A stretch of 64,000 nt of DNA from Chelonoidis abingdonii (lineage: Eukaryota; Chordata; Testudines; Testudinidae). Under the pieces are notes generated by a model that made no database searches, was not told the origin of the DNA, and saw only the letters and a list, made by a program, of their open reading frames with translations. A program made the position numbers and the translations under genes. The DNA is taken from positions 142,086,857-142,150,856 of the forward strand of contig NC_133773.1 of assembly GCF_003597395.2 (NCBI RefSeq), read 5' to 3'. Below are positions 10,605-21,625 of the stretch, piece by piece. Each line of letters begins with the position of its first letter. Positions within the stretch are counted from its first letter, which is position 1.

Positions 10605-11302
10605 CAGAGGTGGGCAAACTATGGTCCGTGGGCCACATCCGGCCCACGGGACCTTCCTGCCAGCTGGAGAGGCTAGCCCCTGGCCCCTCCCCTGCAGCCA
10701 CGCTGCTGTGCAGGCAGCAATCTGGGCGGCACAGCAGTGTGCTCCTGCTGAGCAGAGTGGCAGTGTGTCTGGTTCTGGCCGGGCGGCACAGCTGCCAGAC
10801 ATGCTGCTCTGAGTGGCATGGTAAGGGGGCCAGGGCTGGGAGGTTGGATAAAGGGCAGGGAGTCCTGGGGGTCAGTCAGGGGACAGGGAGCGGTTGGATG
10901 GGGTGGAGGTTCTGGGGAGGGCGGTCAGGGGATGAGGAACGGGAGGGTTGGATAGTCGTGGGCCCTGGGAGGCCTATCATGGGATGAGGGTGTGGATAGG
11001 GGTCAGGGCAGTCAGGACTGGGAGCAGGGGTGTTGGATAGGGGTGGGGTTCTGGGGGCAGTTAGGGGCCAGGGGTGGTTAGGGATGGGGGTCCCAGGAGG
11101 GGACAGTTAGGGGACAAGGAGCAGGGAGGTTGGATGGGTTGGGGGTTCTGAGGGGGGCAGTCAGAGGGTGGGAAGTGGGAGGGGTCAGATAGGGGGCAGG
11201 GGCCAGGCTGTCTGGGGAGGTACAGCCTTCCCTACCCAGCCCTCCATACACGTTTGCAACCCCAATGTGGCCCTCGGGCCAAAAAGTTTGCCCCCCACCC
11301 CG
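10605..11302. mobile_element. Non-autonomous hAT element, 698 bp
   Basis: The left terminus is 'cagaggtgggcaaact' and the right, reverse-complemented, is 'cggggtggggggcaaac'. A perfect 8-bp target duplication 'ttctattc' flanks it at 10597-10604 and 11303-11310, the hallmark of hAT insertion. Next to the ends are 'ggtccgtgggccacatccgg' and 'tgtggccctcgggcc'. There is no transposase coding; the interior is G-rich and internally repetitive. It sits inside a MIR copy. Confidence 0.9.
10872..11190. repeat. G-rich degenerate internal repeats of the hAT element
   Basis: Units of roughly 35-60 bases repeat loosely, each with a 'gtcaggg' or 'gttaggg' start, a 'gttggat' middle and a 'ggttctggggg'-like end. 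Multiple G runs of three or more on one strand make quadruplex formation plausible. Units have diverged in length and sequence. Confidence 0.65.
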
Positions 11303-11600
11303 TTCTATTCCCACCTCTGCCATTGACTCTCTTTAAGACCTTGATCAAGCTACTTCATGTCCCTGTACCTTAGTTTCATCCATTCATAAAACGGGGTTAA
11401 TGACATGAACAAAGCCTCACAATACCCTTGGTTAACTAGTCATTCCACTGCTATGTGCTTCAGTTTCCCATCACTAAAATGGGGATAATGATACCGACTG
11501 GGAGATCTACTGAAGAAAAGTGCTACTTGTGAGCACGGTATTCTTATTATTACTGTTCAAAAAGTGCTGTGAGATCCTTGGAGGGAAGAGGGTGCAGGCG
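11303..11600 (+). mobile_element. MIR-like SINE fragments, right piece plus a second copy
   Basis: 11303-11400 continues the split MIR ('gccattgactctctttaaga', 'ccttagtttcatccattcat'). From about 11445 a second MIR-like core and tail follow: 'gcttcagtttcccatcacta', 'aaatggggataatgataccg', 'gggagatctactgaagaaaa' and 'agtgctgtgagatccttgga'. Confidence 0.7.
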
Positions 11601-13975
11601 GAAGAAGTATTGTTATGGTGGGTATTACCAAGTGCTGTTGTTACCCATAGTCTTCCAGGTTCTTTTTCATAGTGTGTGAGCAAGTTTTGACTCTTGGGAA
11701 GACATTCTGGTGAGCTTTGGCTTAGACAGTTTTTGTGCGTGTTTAGGTAGCTTCAGGTTTGAGGGGAGCTGTAGGAGCAGCAGAACACTTTGCTGTCTGC
11801 CTTGGCCTGTGGTGACAGTCAATTTTTAAAGCCGGACTGCTCCTTGGGAATCAAGCCTTAGTGTTGCGCTGAGATTTCTAGGAGAAGGGATTGCCCTGCA
11901 TGCTGTTTGACCATCTCTGTTCCAGCACTGGGGTATTGTGGGTAAATCAAACATGTTACATTCAGAATATCCCCAGACCCTGTGTCACTGATTTCCACTC
12001 CACCGGGAAGCCAAGACCTGAGTTCTGCCACCATGTGGCAGAGGGGTGACTGTGAGCAAGAAGGAGCATCAATATTCTTCTGTCCTCTTCTGCTCCTGGG
12101 AGAAGCCTGGGATTGCGGAGTCAGCATCCTGAAGTCTGCGGAGTGGGGGACGGGCCCCAGGCCTGGTTCCATTTGAGGTTTGGATCAGGCGATTTCTTAT
12201 TGCATCCTTCCCCCCGATGTTCCCTTCTAGGATCCTCATCTGGGAGTCATGCCATGCTCTTGCCCTGCCTTGTTTAAACATCCTGCATGCCCAAATTGCA
12301 GGGAGCTGTTAGCCCTGGGTTTCCTCCCACTCATTAGACTCCCGGCCTCATCTCATTTGTAGCTTCCTTGTTAACTCCACAGAGGCCTGAAGCCACCCAG
12401 CAAGACAAGCCATCAAAGCTGCAGGTGGCTCTGCACGGGGCTCTTTGAACTGGAGGTGTCAGACGATTATCGCCCAGCATGGGGGTCTAGAAATCAGAGC
12501 CCCACTTGCTGGGTGTCGTAAATTACCAGGGAGGCTGCAGTCGCCTGAGATGAAAAGGCAGAGACTGTTCGGTCCCCCTCCTGTTACCTTGCTCAGAACA
12601 ATGGCTGAATTGCCCTGCAGATTGGCTTTTACTGACCTGCTGCTTCCAACCTTGCTTTGCCCAAGTCCCTGGCGTTTTTGGGATTGAGTGTCCCTGGCTC
12701 CAGTCTGGCTCCCACTGATATCAGTTGCAAAGCTGCCCCATTAGAGGTTTGGTGGGCTCAGGAAAGGGGTTAGATCTCGTGTGAAGGTCTGCGGCGCCCC
12801 CAAACACCAAGCTGGCAGTTCTGACTGGGTGGGAAGGGTCAGGGCCACCTGACCTACTGATTCATTGGTGCCATTTCCTGCCACATCTGAGAATTCCTGG
12901 GCCCTCCACCGACTTGCCAAGCAACCCAAACCTGCCTAGCTTGTCGTTTCTCACAAGTCCCCAGCACAAGGTGCTGCAGCTGGCTGCAATGAAGCCTGGA
13001 GCCATGTATCCTGGCCCAGGACTCGGAAGGGCCTGACAGGGACAAACCAAGAAGTGTGGCAGGTCTGCCCAGTTTTGGATGCCCACACCCCCCCAAATCT
13101 ATCCTTTATCAGCCTCTAGGTTCAGATCAAAAAATCTCCCCTTGCCCCAGCGGTGCTCATCTGTGCTGTGTAGGAAATGGGGTGGTGTCCCTTTAAATAG
13201 CATGTGAGCCCTCTGGCAGGGCTCACTGACTTTGTGGCCAGGTCTGCCAGACAACACAGTGCTGCAGTAGGTATATTAGCCAGTCCTTGCATCGGAGTGA
13301 TCAGAGAACAAGTGTGAAATGTTGGCACTGGGAGGGAGGGTAATAGGTTGCCTATATAAGACAAAGCCCCAAATACTGAGACATCTCGGGTCACTCTACC
13401 TTGAATGTCTGTGTCTAGATAGTGAACACGGTTACTTGAGACCCGGCTTGTGCCCCTTCTGCGTGTTGTTTGTGTTGTGTGAAAAAGCCAAAGACACGAG
13501 GACTGGCAAGGAAGGTGGGCTCCCACCCTAGGCATACGGGGAAATAGCCAGTGAGTACCGAGGCCTAGTAGAAGTGAAACGTAACAGGGGCTGGGGGTCT
13601 GCTCCGATCTGGGTGTAGCCTCAGCTCCTACCTTCACCTGTCCCTGGGCCCCGATCCAAGAACCTGCCCTTGTTCAGGCATTCGGCAGAGGGAAGCTCTG
13701 CAAGCTTGTCACATGCTCCCTCCCGCCAGCTGCCCCGACTGCGGCTAACTCCCTCCTGAGCCCAGTGGCATGTCACCCAGAATAACATTTACGCTTTCTC
13801 CCTGCCCCAGCCTGCCTGCCTGGAGAGCCCAGGGCATGTAACTTATTACACTGTGCAACATGAAGCAGTTTATAGGATCAAAATGAGGTAGCAGGCTTTC
13901 CCAGGCACTCCCCTCTTCCCTCCCTTTTTCAGTGCCAGCAGCCCACACTCATTCCTGGTGTCAGAGCCGTGGAGT
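11601..13975. other. Unassigned sequence, 2.4 kb
   Basis: No repeat family, inverted termini or convincing exon was recognised. The longest frame, a minus-strand 171-codon one at 13122-13637, has unremarkable composition, no motif and no flanking splice context I can support. Base composition is even, with moderate GC. Confidence 0.4.
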
Positions 13976-14519
13976 TCATAGAATCATAGAATATCAGGGC
14001 TGGAAGGGACCTCAGGAGGTCATCTGCTCCAACCCCCTGCTCAAAGCAGGACCAACCCCAACTAAATCATCCCAGCCAAGGCTTTGTCAAGCCAGACCTT
14101 AAAAACTTCTAAGGAAGGAGATTCCACCACCTCCCTAGGAAACCCATCCCAGTGCTTCACCACCCTCCTAGTGGAAAAACTTTTCCTAATATCCAACCTA
14201 AACCTCCCCGACTGCAACTTGAGACCATTGCTCCTTGTTCTGTCATCTGCCATCACTGAGAACAGTCCAGATCCATCCTCTTTGGAACCCCGCTTCAGGG
14301 AGTTTAAGGCTGCTATCAAATCCCCCCTCACTCTTATCTTCTGCAGACTAAACAATTCCAGTTCCCTCAGCCTCTCCTCATAAGTCATGTGCTCCTGCCC
14401 CCTAATCATTTTTGTTGTCCTCCGCTGGACTCTTTCCAATTTTTCCACATCCTTCTTGTAGTGTGGGGCCCAAAACTGGACACAGTACTCCAGATGAGGC
14501 CTCACCAATGCCGAATAGA
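13976..14519 (-). mobile_element. CR1 LINE 3' end, well preserved
   Basis: The left edge, which is the 3' end of the element, carries the CR1 octamer tail ('tcatagaatcatagaatatc' on the plus strand). Next come the 3' UTR words 'ggaagggacctcaggaggtc' and 'ccaaccccctgctcaaagca'. The copy is truncated at its 5' end near 14519, the usual outcome of target-primed reverse transcription. It contains the reading frame described at 14062-14508. Confidence 0.95.
14062..14508 (-). pseudogene. CR1 ORF2 reverse transcriptase, C-terminal 148 codons
   Basis: The open frame runs from within ORF2 to its natural stop. It shows the conserved CR1 order: '[20 protein letters not shown]' at the start, '[14 protein letters not shown]' near residue 24, '[14 protein letters not shown]' near 42, 'RGDLIAALN' near 60, '[11 protein letters not shown]' near 87, '[11 protein letters not shown]' near 100 and '[18 protein letters not shown]' near 114. 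ORF2 of CR1 normally encodes an endonuclease and reverse transcriptase that copy the element RNA at a nicked target; only the region after the palm domain remains, so it is inactive. That 148 codons are still open suggests a relatively recent insertion. The apparent start methionine is internal. Confidence 0.92.
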
Positions 14520-14529
14520 GGGGAGTCTA

Positions 14530-14606
14530 TAGTCCCATGTCTTGTCTCTGCCACTGGCCAATGCCAGATGCTTCGGAGGAAGGAATGAAATGTCTATCAT
14601 CCCCCT
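14530..14606 (-). mobile_element. CR1 3' UTR fragment of another subfamily
   Basis: 'cttgtctctgccactggcca' followed by 'atgccagatgcttcggagga' matches the 3' UTR type also seen at 59880-59930. It abuts the previous CR1. Confidence 0.65.
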
Positions 14607-15171
14607 AGCCACAGTGGCCTGGCACTTAGTGAGGAAATGTCTCTCTGAGCACCGCCGGCCGCTCTGTACGGCTGGTCCTTTAATTATTGCGTGCGTCTCT
14701 CTGTCTGTCCCTCTCTCACCACCGCGAGCACACAGATGAGTCTTGGACATCCCCAAGGCCGAGAAGCACCATGGGAGAATCGTTCCCCAGACCCTCGGCT
14801 CTGCGTCCGACGTCACTGTCCTCTAAGGGGTGTCTACGCTGCAAACCGGGGTGGGACCGCAGCATGTACTGCTGCAGCTTCATTGCGGTTAGGGGGGCCA
14901 AAGCTACCCCAGGCAGGTCTATGCATGCTGCAGTCACCCTCGGATTGCCATGTAGATGCACCTGCAGTCGTCATGTTTTGATATGGCAGCTGCTGAGTAC
15001 CAAACTAAGGTGTGTGGAAGATGCACTGGAAGATGCAACGATCTTTGAACAATAGTGAATATAGAACAAGATCTCTGCCTAAGGGGATGAAAGAGCTGGA
15101 AGGAAACCAGGAGAGGATCGCGTGGGCCTCATTCAATCCATCTTGCAGCCTTCTTGTATGCCCAGCGCTGA
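14607..15171. other. Mostly unassigned; possible MITE remnant
   Basis: Between about 14830 and 14965 there are words such as 'gtgtctacgctgcaaaccgg' and 'ccatgtagatgcacctgcag' that look like decayed ends of a 'gtctacact...agtgtagac' MITE. The rest is unrecognised. Confidence 0.3.
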
Positions 15172-15441
15172 GGGCTGGTCTACACTACGGAGCGTTGGCT
15201 GGGATAGCTATGCTGGCAAAATCCCCTAGTGAAGATGCAGTGTAAGGAGTTCTTCCAAGACAGCTAAATCATCTCCCTGAATGACATTAGCTAAGCCACC
15301 AGAAGTGTTCTGTCGGTATAGTTATGTCTACAATGGGCTTTTGCTGGCATAGCGATGGTAGCCAGGGGGTGCGGGTTTTTTCCCCCCACACTCTTAGCTG
15401 ACATAGCTATGCCACAAAAACTTTGTCGTGTAAACCAGGCC
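15172..15441. mobile_element. Harbinger-type MITE, 270 bp
   Basis: The left end is 'gggctggtctacactacgga' and the right end, reverse-complemented, is 'ggcctggtttacacgacaaa', close to the termini of the 2.4-kb element at 7421-9867. The trinucleotide TGA lies directly outside both ends (15169-15171 and 15442-15444), consistent with a 3-bp target duplication. It has no coding capacity. Confidence 0.75.
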
Positions 15442-16939
15442 TGAATCTCCAACCGCTTGTGGCCATTCATGCCGCCGCAGGGTTTTTCACGAGAGCAGGG
15501 GTGTGTACCTCAGTTTCATGCCAAATTTCATCTCCAGTCTTCGTAGTTTGTTGAAACTGAATCATCCTCCTTGTCATTTTGGCCAGCGGTCATATTATTC
15601 TTCACTTCCCAAGCCAAACTGTTGTGGAAGGTGGCTGTTAAGGTGCCACGTTCCACCTCAGAGGTGGCTGCATTTCATCGGTGGCCTACTCCTGTTCTTT
15701 GGGATGAAAGGTGCTGTGAAAATAGCAGATCTTGTCACCTTCCTTCTCCTTGACACATAATCTCTTATCATTAATGCCCCCTCCTTGGGATCACAGAGAG
15801 GAAAGTCCTGTCAATACCGGGAGAGGCACAAAGCCGGCGGGGGATTACTTTGGTATTAATCTCTCCTGACAATATTTACCCCTGGTGTTGAAAAGGTCAG
15901 TGCAAAAATAAGGTTCCTTATTCTGCTCCTTCCCCTTTTCCACCCTTTCTCCACCCCCACACTGCTTTTCTTTTCTTTTGGTGATTTTCTTTACTTTTGT
16001 TGTTAATTTGTATTAAGGAGTCTTTAGACCCTTGAGAGATTTGGAAGGGGCAGGGGGGCTTTGACACAGTCATGAGAGGTAAAGGAGCAAGGGCTGGCGG
16101 GCAGGGTGGAAGAATGAGGTGTCCTGCCCCCTGCGTCCTGTTCCTTGCCCAGCAACACACAGCCAGGTAACACTTCCCTTCTCATTCTCCCTGCCTGTAG
16201 AACAAACACCTTCGTGGTGGGAGATGCGAGGGTCTTTGCATGCAACAGCTCCTGGAGGGAAGGGCTAAGGGGTCAGCATGGAGATCCTGAACTCTTCCTA
16301 GAAGCATTGGTCAGCTCTGTGTATGTCAACACAGCAATCTGGAGGGGTGGCTGGGGCCTGCGTCGATGTGCCCAAGCTAGCTTTGAGCTAGATCCCATCT
16401 AGCTCAAGGAACAACAGCAGCAATGCTGGGGCAGCCCAGGTGGGAGCTGCTCGAGGCCATGCCTAGGGTCCTGGGCAGCCTGGGCTTTGCTAGATCAAAG
16501 CTACGGGTGCTGCAATCACCCCTCCCGGTTGCAGAGTGGGCGTGCGCTCTGAAGGGTCAGCTCTGTCCATCATCCCTGTGGGGTCAGTCAGCCCAGTGCT
16601 ATGCCATTTACTGAGGTTAACGGTCTCATGGCACTTTTCATTTGAGATGGGCTTTCCCACCAACGACCTTGCCCAAACTGTCCTCCCTAGTGCAGTGTGC
16701 TGTGCACCAGCTAGTGGTTGCCATCCCACCCCAGAGGTGGCTGCATTGCAATGGCGCTGTCTGGGGACGGCAAGGTGCTTGGTGCTCTTTGGGGATGGGA
16801 GCAGCTGTGGGAAAGTAAGACATCCTGCTTGCTTGGAGTTCCCTCCAGAGCATAGCGTTATGCAGATCAAATCGCAGTGAAATGGAATAACTGACCTGAG
16901 CCAAATGGCTGTCCCAATAACCTACCAGCCAAACCCTGC
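15442..16939. other. Mostly unassigned; MITE-like patch at 16330-16520
   Basis: 'caagctagctttgagctaga' near 16373 and 'gctttgctagatcaaagcta' near 16483 form inverted partners and look like part of a MITE family that also occurs near 4710. The remainder shows no recognised repeat or exon. Confidence 0.35.
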
Positions 16940-16992
16940 ATCCTGGTGGGGGTTTGACCCTTGCAGTCCCTTCCAATCCTATGGTTCTATAA
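16940..16992 (+). mobile_element. CR1 3' terminal stub
   Basis: 'gcagtcccttccaatcctat' followed by 'ggttctat' is a CR1 3' terminus with the last octamer units. Upstream CR1 sequence is absent or unrecognisable. Confidence 0.6.
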
Positions 16993-17182
16993 AAGGAGGC
17001 AGAGACTCCAATCCCCCCACCCCCCACCCCCAGGGACCAGTCAGCTGCTGTCGGAACAAATAAGACTCTCTATCCCCATCATCTCCCATCCCATGTGAGC
17101 TTCTGCCCTACAGAGCGTCACCAAAAGGGTCAAACACTGCACAGTTCTGACAGGTGGTGAGAGCCAGGCTTTCGGTTTGACC

Positions 17183-17248
17183 CATTATAACAGTTAAGGG
17201 GTGACTTGATCACGGTCCTAAGCATCTACATGGGGAACACATATTTAA
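17183..17248 (+). mobile_element. CR1 fragment interrupted by a hAT element
   Basis: 'ataacagttaaggggtgact', 'tgatcacggtcctaagcatc' and 'acatggggaacacatattta' match the same CR1 region as 240-320. The match stops exactly where the hAT terminus begins at 17249. I could not find the rest of this CR1 beyond the hAT. Confidence 0.7.
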
Positions 17249-17589
17249 CAGGGCTGTCAAGCGATTAAAAAAATTAATCGTGATTAATCGCGTGGTTAAA
17301 CAATAACCGAATACCATTTATTTAAATATTTTGGATTTTTCTACATTTTCGAATAGATTTTCAATTACAGCACAGAATACAAAGTGTACAGTTCTCACTT
17401 TATATTATTTTAATTACAAATAATTGCACAATAAAAGAAGATAAACCAAAGAAACAGTATTTTTCAATTGACCTTATACAAGTACTGTAGTGCAATCTCT
17501 TTGTTGTGAAAGTGCAATTTACAAACATAGACTTATTTTTTTTACATAACTGCACTCAAAAATAAAACAATGTAAAACTTTAGAGCCTA

Positions 17590-19643
17590 CAAGTCCACTC
17601 AGTCCTATTTCTTGTTCAGCCAATTACTCAGACAAACAAATTTGTTTACATTTGTGGGAGATAATGCTGCCCACTTCTTGTTTACAATGTCACCTGAAAG
17701 TGTTCACATGGCACTGTTGTAGCCAACATCGCAAGATATTTACCTGCCAGATGCGCTAAAAATTCATATGCCCCTTCATGCTTCAACCACCGTTCCAGAG
17801 GACGTGTGTCCATGCTGATGACGGTTTCTTCTTGATAATGATCCAAAGCAGTGCAAGTTCATTTTCATCATCTGAGTCGGATGCCACCACCAGAAGGTCG
17901 GTTTTCTTTTTTGGTGGTTCAGGTTCTGTAGTTTCTGCATCGGAGAGTTGCTCTTTTAAGATTTCTGAAAGCATGCTCCACACCTTGTCCCTCTCAGATT
18001 TTGGAAGGCACTTCAGACTCTTAAACCTTGGGTCCAGTACAGTAGCTATCTTTAGAAATCTCACATTGGTTCCTTCTTTGTGTTTTATCAAATCTGTAGT
18101 GAAAGTGTTTTTAAATGGAACAACATAACCCGGGTCGTCATCCGAGACCACCATGACATGGAATACATAGTAGAATGCAGGTAAAACCACGGAACAGGAG
18201 ACATACAATTCTCCTCCAAGGAGTTCAGTCACAAACCTGCAGGGCTCAGGTAGTGTTTCTAGCTTTTGCAATTTTTCAAAATCCTTCTCTGTCGATGCTT
18301 TTGAAGAGCGAACGTGGCTGTGATAGCAGCTTTATTGCAAAGCAGGTGCTGAATCATGACCAATGTGGAATTCCAGCTGGTCGAAATGTCTTGTACAAGA
18401 GGCTTTTATTTGTGTCCATTTGCAGCTTGTTGTATTCCTAGCTCTGGAATGTGCTTGAAATGGCTCACAAGTTTTCTACATTTTGCCAGCCTGTTTTCAA
18501 AACCACCATCTCTGAGCACTACTGTGATCGATCACTGCAGACAGCGATGCATGTCATCGGTTCAAAAGGCAAGTGGCTACCATATTATGTGCACTGTCAG
18601 TACTAATTGCTGTTACCTTTTCTGGACTAGTCCATTCTTTCGCAACCTCCAAGAAATGCTCTACATGTGCTTCAGCATAATGTCTCTCTTAAGTACACGT
18701 TACTGTTACAGCAAACAACTGCAGTGTCCATGGAGCATCAATCAGATGTGCCCAGTCTCCAAGCTAGCTGTGATTGCTCAAGGATGTCCTGTGATCGCCA
18801 GTCAAAGCAACAGTGAGTGCATTTTTCAGAAGTTTCAACTTTGTAGTCTTCTCATTGTCATATAGAACATATATTCGTGATGCAGTGGTTCCTCGGGAGG
18901 GCAAGGTGTATGACTGATTGGAAGATGAAATTTGAATAACATCTCTTACCCCTCTGTCATCCACAATGTTGAATGGTCTGCAGTCCATAGCTATCTACTT
19001 TGCAGTAGCAGCAGTTAAATTGTACTTTGTTTAATCCCTGGGTTTGCAGCGATCCTGAAACTCTGTAATCGTACACTGTTGTGGCTGGCTGGATTCATTT
19101 GCCAGCAGCTGGTGACCCGGCCATTAGGGGACGTTGCCCCTGGCCCCTCCCACTCCCTTCTGTCCCCACCCCGCCCCGCAGGAGCCCAGAGCACCCTCAT
19201 CGCAGACTGCGGACCCAGCACTGGGCAGCCACCCCCATCCCTGGTGCATCAGGCAGCCAGGTGGAGCAGCCACAGCTCCAGCCACCCTGAGTCCCTACAG
19301 GAGGCAGGCCAGCCAGCCTGGGCCAGGAACTGCAGGAAGGGGCATGAGGGCAGGGCATGGGCAGGGCCACGCCAGGCTGTTGGAGGAGGCCCAGCCTCTG
19401 ATACCTGCCGCCCCTGGGTGGTGGGTTATCTGTAGCACAAGATCTGGAGGCAAAAGCATGCTTAGCACATAGGCAGTACTGCAGACTTGAAGTACTTCTG
19501 TGGCATTAGACCTTAGCCTTGCAATAGCTACAGATGACAGTCTTTTCAGCCAGAGAACCATCCAGAAGTATTTTAAAAATAAACTTACCATATTCAAAAG
19601 ACCTGAACTGTTACCGTTTTGCTCCGTTAACTTTTTCTGACAT
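17590..19643 (-). pseudogene. hAT transposase with N-terminal BED zinc finger (ZBED1-like), broken
   Basis: On the minus strand an ATG at 19643-19641 opens a short frame. By about 19540-19450 it encodes a BED-finger signature, 'EKTVICSYCKAKV' and then 'HRSTSSLQY...AKHAF' (the H-x-S-T-S-S-L-x-x-H-L-x-x-K-H pattern; one His is replaced). The core resumes near 19070 ('ITEFQDRCKP') and 18988 ('MDCRPFNIVDDRGVRDVIQI'). It continues through 18271-17783, including 'ATVLDPRFKSLKCLPKSERD', the typical segment before the dimerisation region. Near 17690-17590 'KKWAALSPTNVNKF'-like codons lead to the stop. Stops and frameshifts separate all parts, and a GC-rich block splits finger and core. The family cuts and pastes DNA in the nucleus; this copy cannot. 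Confidence 0.75.
19090..19440. repeat. GC-rich block inside the hAT transposase relic
   Basis: About 350 bases, clearly richer in G and C than either side, lie between the BED-finger codons and the transposase core. Translation on the transposase strand gives only Pro/Ala/Gly-rich sequence unlike hAT linkers. I found no inverted termini or target duplication for it, so it may be an insertion or a family-specific linker expansion. Confidence 0.5.
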
Positions 19644-19700
19644 TTTAATCACTTCAGATCATGAAAACGCAGTAGAACTGTGCCAATATCTGGCATAATT

Positions 19701-21179
19701 CAGTTTGTTCTTCTATATAATCAATATATTTGTGTCCTGTTCAATAGAGTCCTTGCCGTGGAGATGGAAAGATTTTACCTCAGGATTTTAACAGTCAGTA
19801 GGTGAGTGAATTGTGCAAGAAGCTTTTTTCCCCCCTTGTTGCTGCTGCTGCTGGATTAACCTTTCATAAAATATTTTGTATATGGCTGTTAGATGAGTCT
19901 TGGCTTATTGAAGGGGTAAGATTCCTCTGCAAGTCAGTATTCTGGAGATGGGAGTGGGGTGAGTGTGCAGGAGAAGGGTGAGTTCTCAATGCTGCTCCGG
20001 TTGGGTTGGGTTGGGTTTGGTTTTTGAGCTCATCACTGGGCTCGCCTCCTGTCCGAAAAAGAGTTTCATCTTAGAAATCTGCATTCAGTGTTGGGGGAGG
20101 AGGGAAGAGAGCGATGACTTGTGCAGGAGGAGGGTGAGGGAAGAGTCTTGCTGCTGCTTCTGGAAGGGTGGCTTGTGGCACTGAGCTCACCAGGCTCACC
20201 TCCTTTTACTGACCTAGGTGGGCTTCCTTCAGCTGGGTGAGCCCTTGTTTGCAAGGGAGGGTGGATTTTACCTCAGGGATGCCACATGCAGCAGGGAAAG
20301 AGAGGCTGGTGCAGAGAGGCTGAGGTCGCAGACCCCTGTTCTCTATGGGGTAGTGCCAGGGGCCAGCTGGGGGCAGTGGGACATGGTGCGGGGGGAAGGG
20401 CTCAGTCCTGGTGGTTGGTGAAAGGTGAATTCTTCCCATCATCAGAAAATGAACTCTTTGTTTATCTCCTTGAGAGGTACAGCGTGGGCAATAGCAGGTA
20501 AACTGAGTCACGGGGCAACAGGATGAGTCAGTCATTGTGATGCTGGAGGGTGAAGCTCATTCTGAGTTCCTTGGCTGGCAAGTGCTCTAGCAAGGCACTT
20601 TAAGGACCTGGCTAGCAAGCAAGTGCACTGCTACCCACTGCTGGATAGAATCAGAACTGTTCAACCATGTGTCATAGACCATCTACTGCCAGCAGCTCAT
20701 GGAGATTTACCTGTAGCTCAGGGGCTGTGCTGTCAGAGCAAGCAGATCTGGGTTCTGTCCCTACTGTTGCTGTGGAGAGCTGCAATGCTATTGCTAAGAG
20801 AGCAGATTCTCACTCCCCACCTGTTCCCCCGCAGTCAGTCAGGAAAGTGTGATCTGAAGAATGGCTGTGTTTGTAAAAGGAACAGTCACACACCTAAACT
20901 GATGCCGAGTGCCATTCTTGTCTCTCTCTGCCCATGCCCAGCTCCGCAGTGCAGGTGGCAGAGGAGGGTTCTGCTCACTGGCAGGGAGAGAAGAGAAAGC
21001 ACAGCGTGTGAGAGAAAAGAATGGAAGGAGAGAAAGAAAAGATGCAAAGAGAACGGACTATTGACTAATATATGCTGGCTTCTGGCTAGCATATAAATAG
21101 CCATCATATTAATAATATGTATTATCTGCACCAGATATATATATAGTATTCATTAAGCATCAAAAACATAAAGCCCAAA
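19701..21179. other. Unassigned, with a GGGTT run and a SINE-head-like patch
   Basis: A short (GGGTT)n-type tract lies at 19998-20022. Near 20708-20762, 'ctgtagctcaggggctgtgc' and 'cagatctgggttctgtcc' resemble the A- and B-box region of a tRNA-derived SINE but cannot be folded into a tRNA. Nothing else was recognised. Confidence 0.35.
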
Positions 21180-21625
21180 TATTGTCAGAGTGATATAGCC
21201 TAAACCGGCCTATACCATAATCTGTTCAGTTACGCTAAGTATCTCATACCTCCTGGCATTTGCTGATAGGAAACTTGTCAAAAACAAGATACATTGGTTC
21301 TATGTCTTAGTACAAGCTAGGGAAGTGCCTTCATGGACCAGTACCTGGAACGCTCGTATCCAGAACACAGATAAGGAAGGAGCTGAACAGCATGTTAGGG
21401 AACTGGGACAATCCGATGGGTTGGATCTTAGAGAGGCGTAAAGAGAAGTGTGACTTGTAAAATCATATAAATGCTACCAGCCGAAATGTCAGCTGGGGAA
21501 CGCACCTTCTGCGTAAGGCGAATGCAGCTTTGCTGCACAGGCTCTTCGGAGACTGGTGTTGTATAGAACCTTTTTCCTGTACCATAATAGATCAGCCTGA
21601 CGCTGGTTATTTGGTCTCTTGAGTG
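21180..21625 (+). mobile_element. Possible LTR of an endogenous retroelement
   Basis: The region has a TATA-like 'catataaatgct' at about 21466, then a structured stretch ('ccgaaatgtcagctgggg', 'cgaatgcagctttgctgcac'), and near its end 'cctgacgctggttatttggt' followed by 'ctcttgagtg', which resembles the U5 end of retroviral LTRs. A candidate start is TGTCAG near 21183. No 4-6 bp target duplication and no second LTR could be shown, so this is weak. Confidence 0.3.

Larger units (their letters stand above)
17249..19700 (-). mobile_element. Autonomous-type hAT element, decayed (BED-containing)
   Basis: The left terminus 'cagggctgtcaagcgattaa' is followed by 'attaatcgtgattaatcgcg', an end also present in the short copy at 33900-34313. 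The transposase relic runs on the minus strand, ending near 17590, so this terminus is the 3' end of the element. The opposite terminus was not found within the next 2 kb; the right limit given here is set by the start codon region and is approximate. Confidence 0.75.

Noticed and set aside
13122..13637. 171-codon minus-strand frame as a host gene
   Set aside because: No start context, splice sites or domain could be supported; a frame of this length can occur by chance in 64 kb of six-frame sequence.
19998..20022. Possible interstitial telomere repeat
   Set aside because: The unit is GGGTT, five bases, not TTAGGG, and the tract is only about 25 bases long.
20705..20765. tRNA-like segment
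   Set aside because: It has partial A- and B-box similarity only and no fold.
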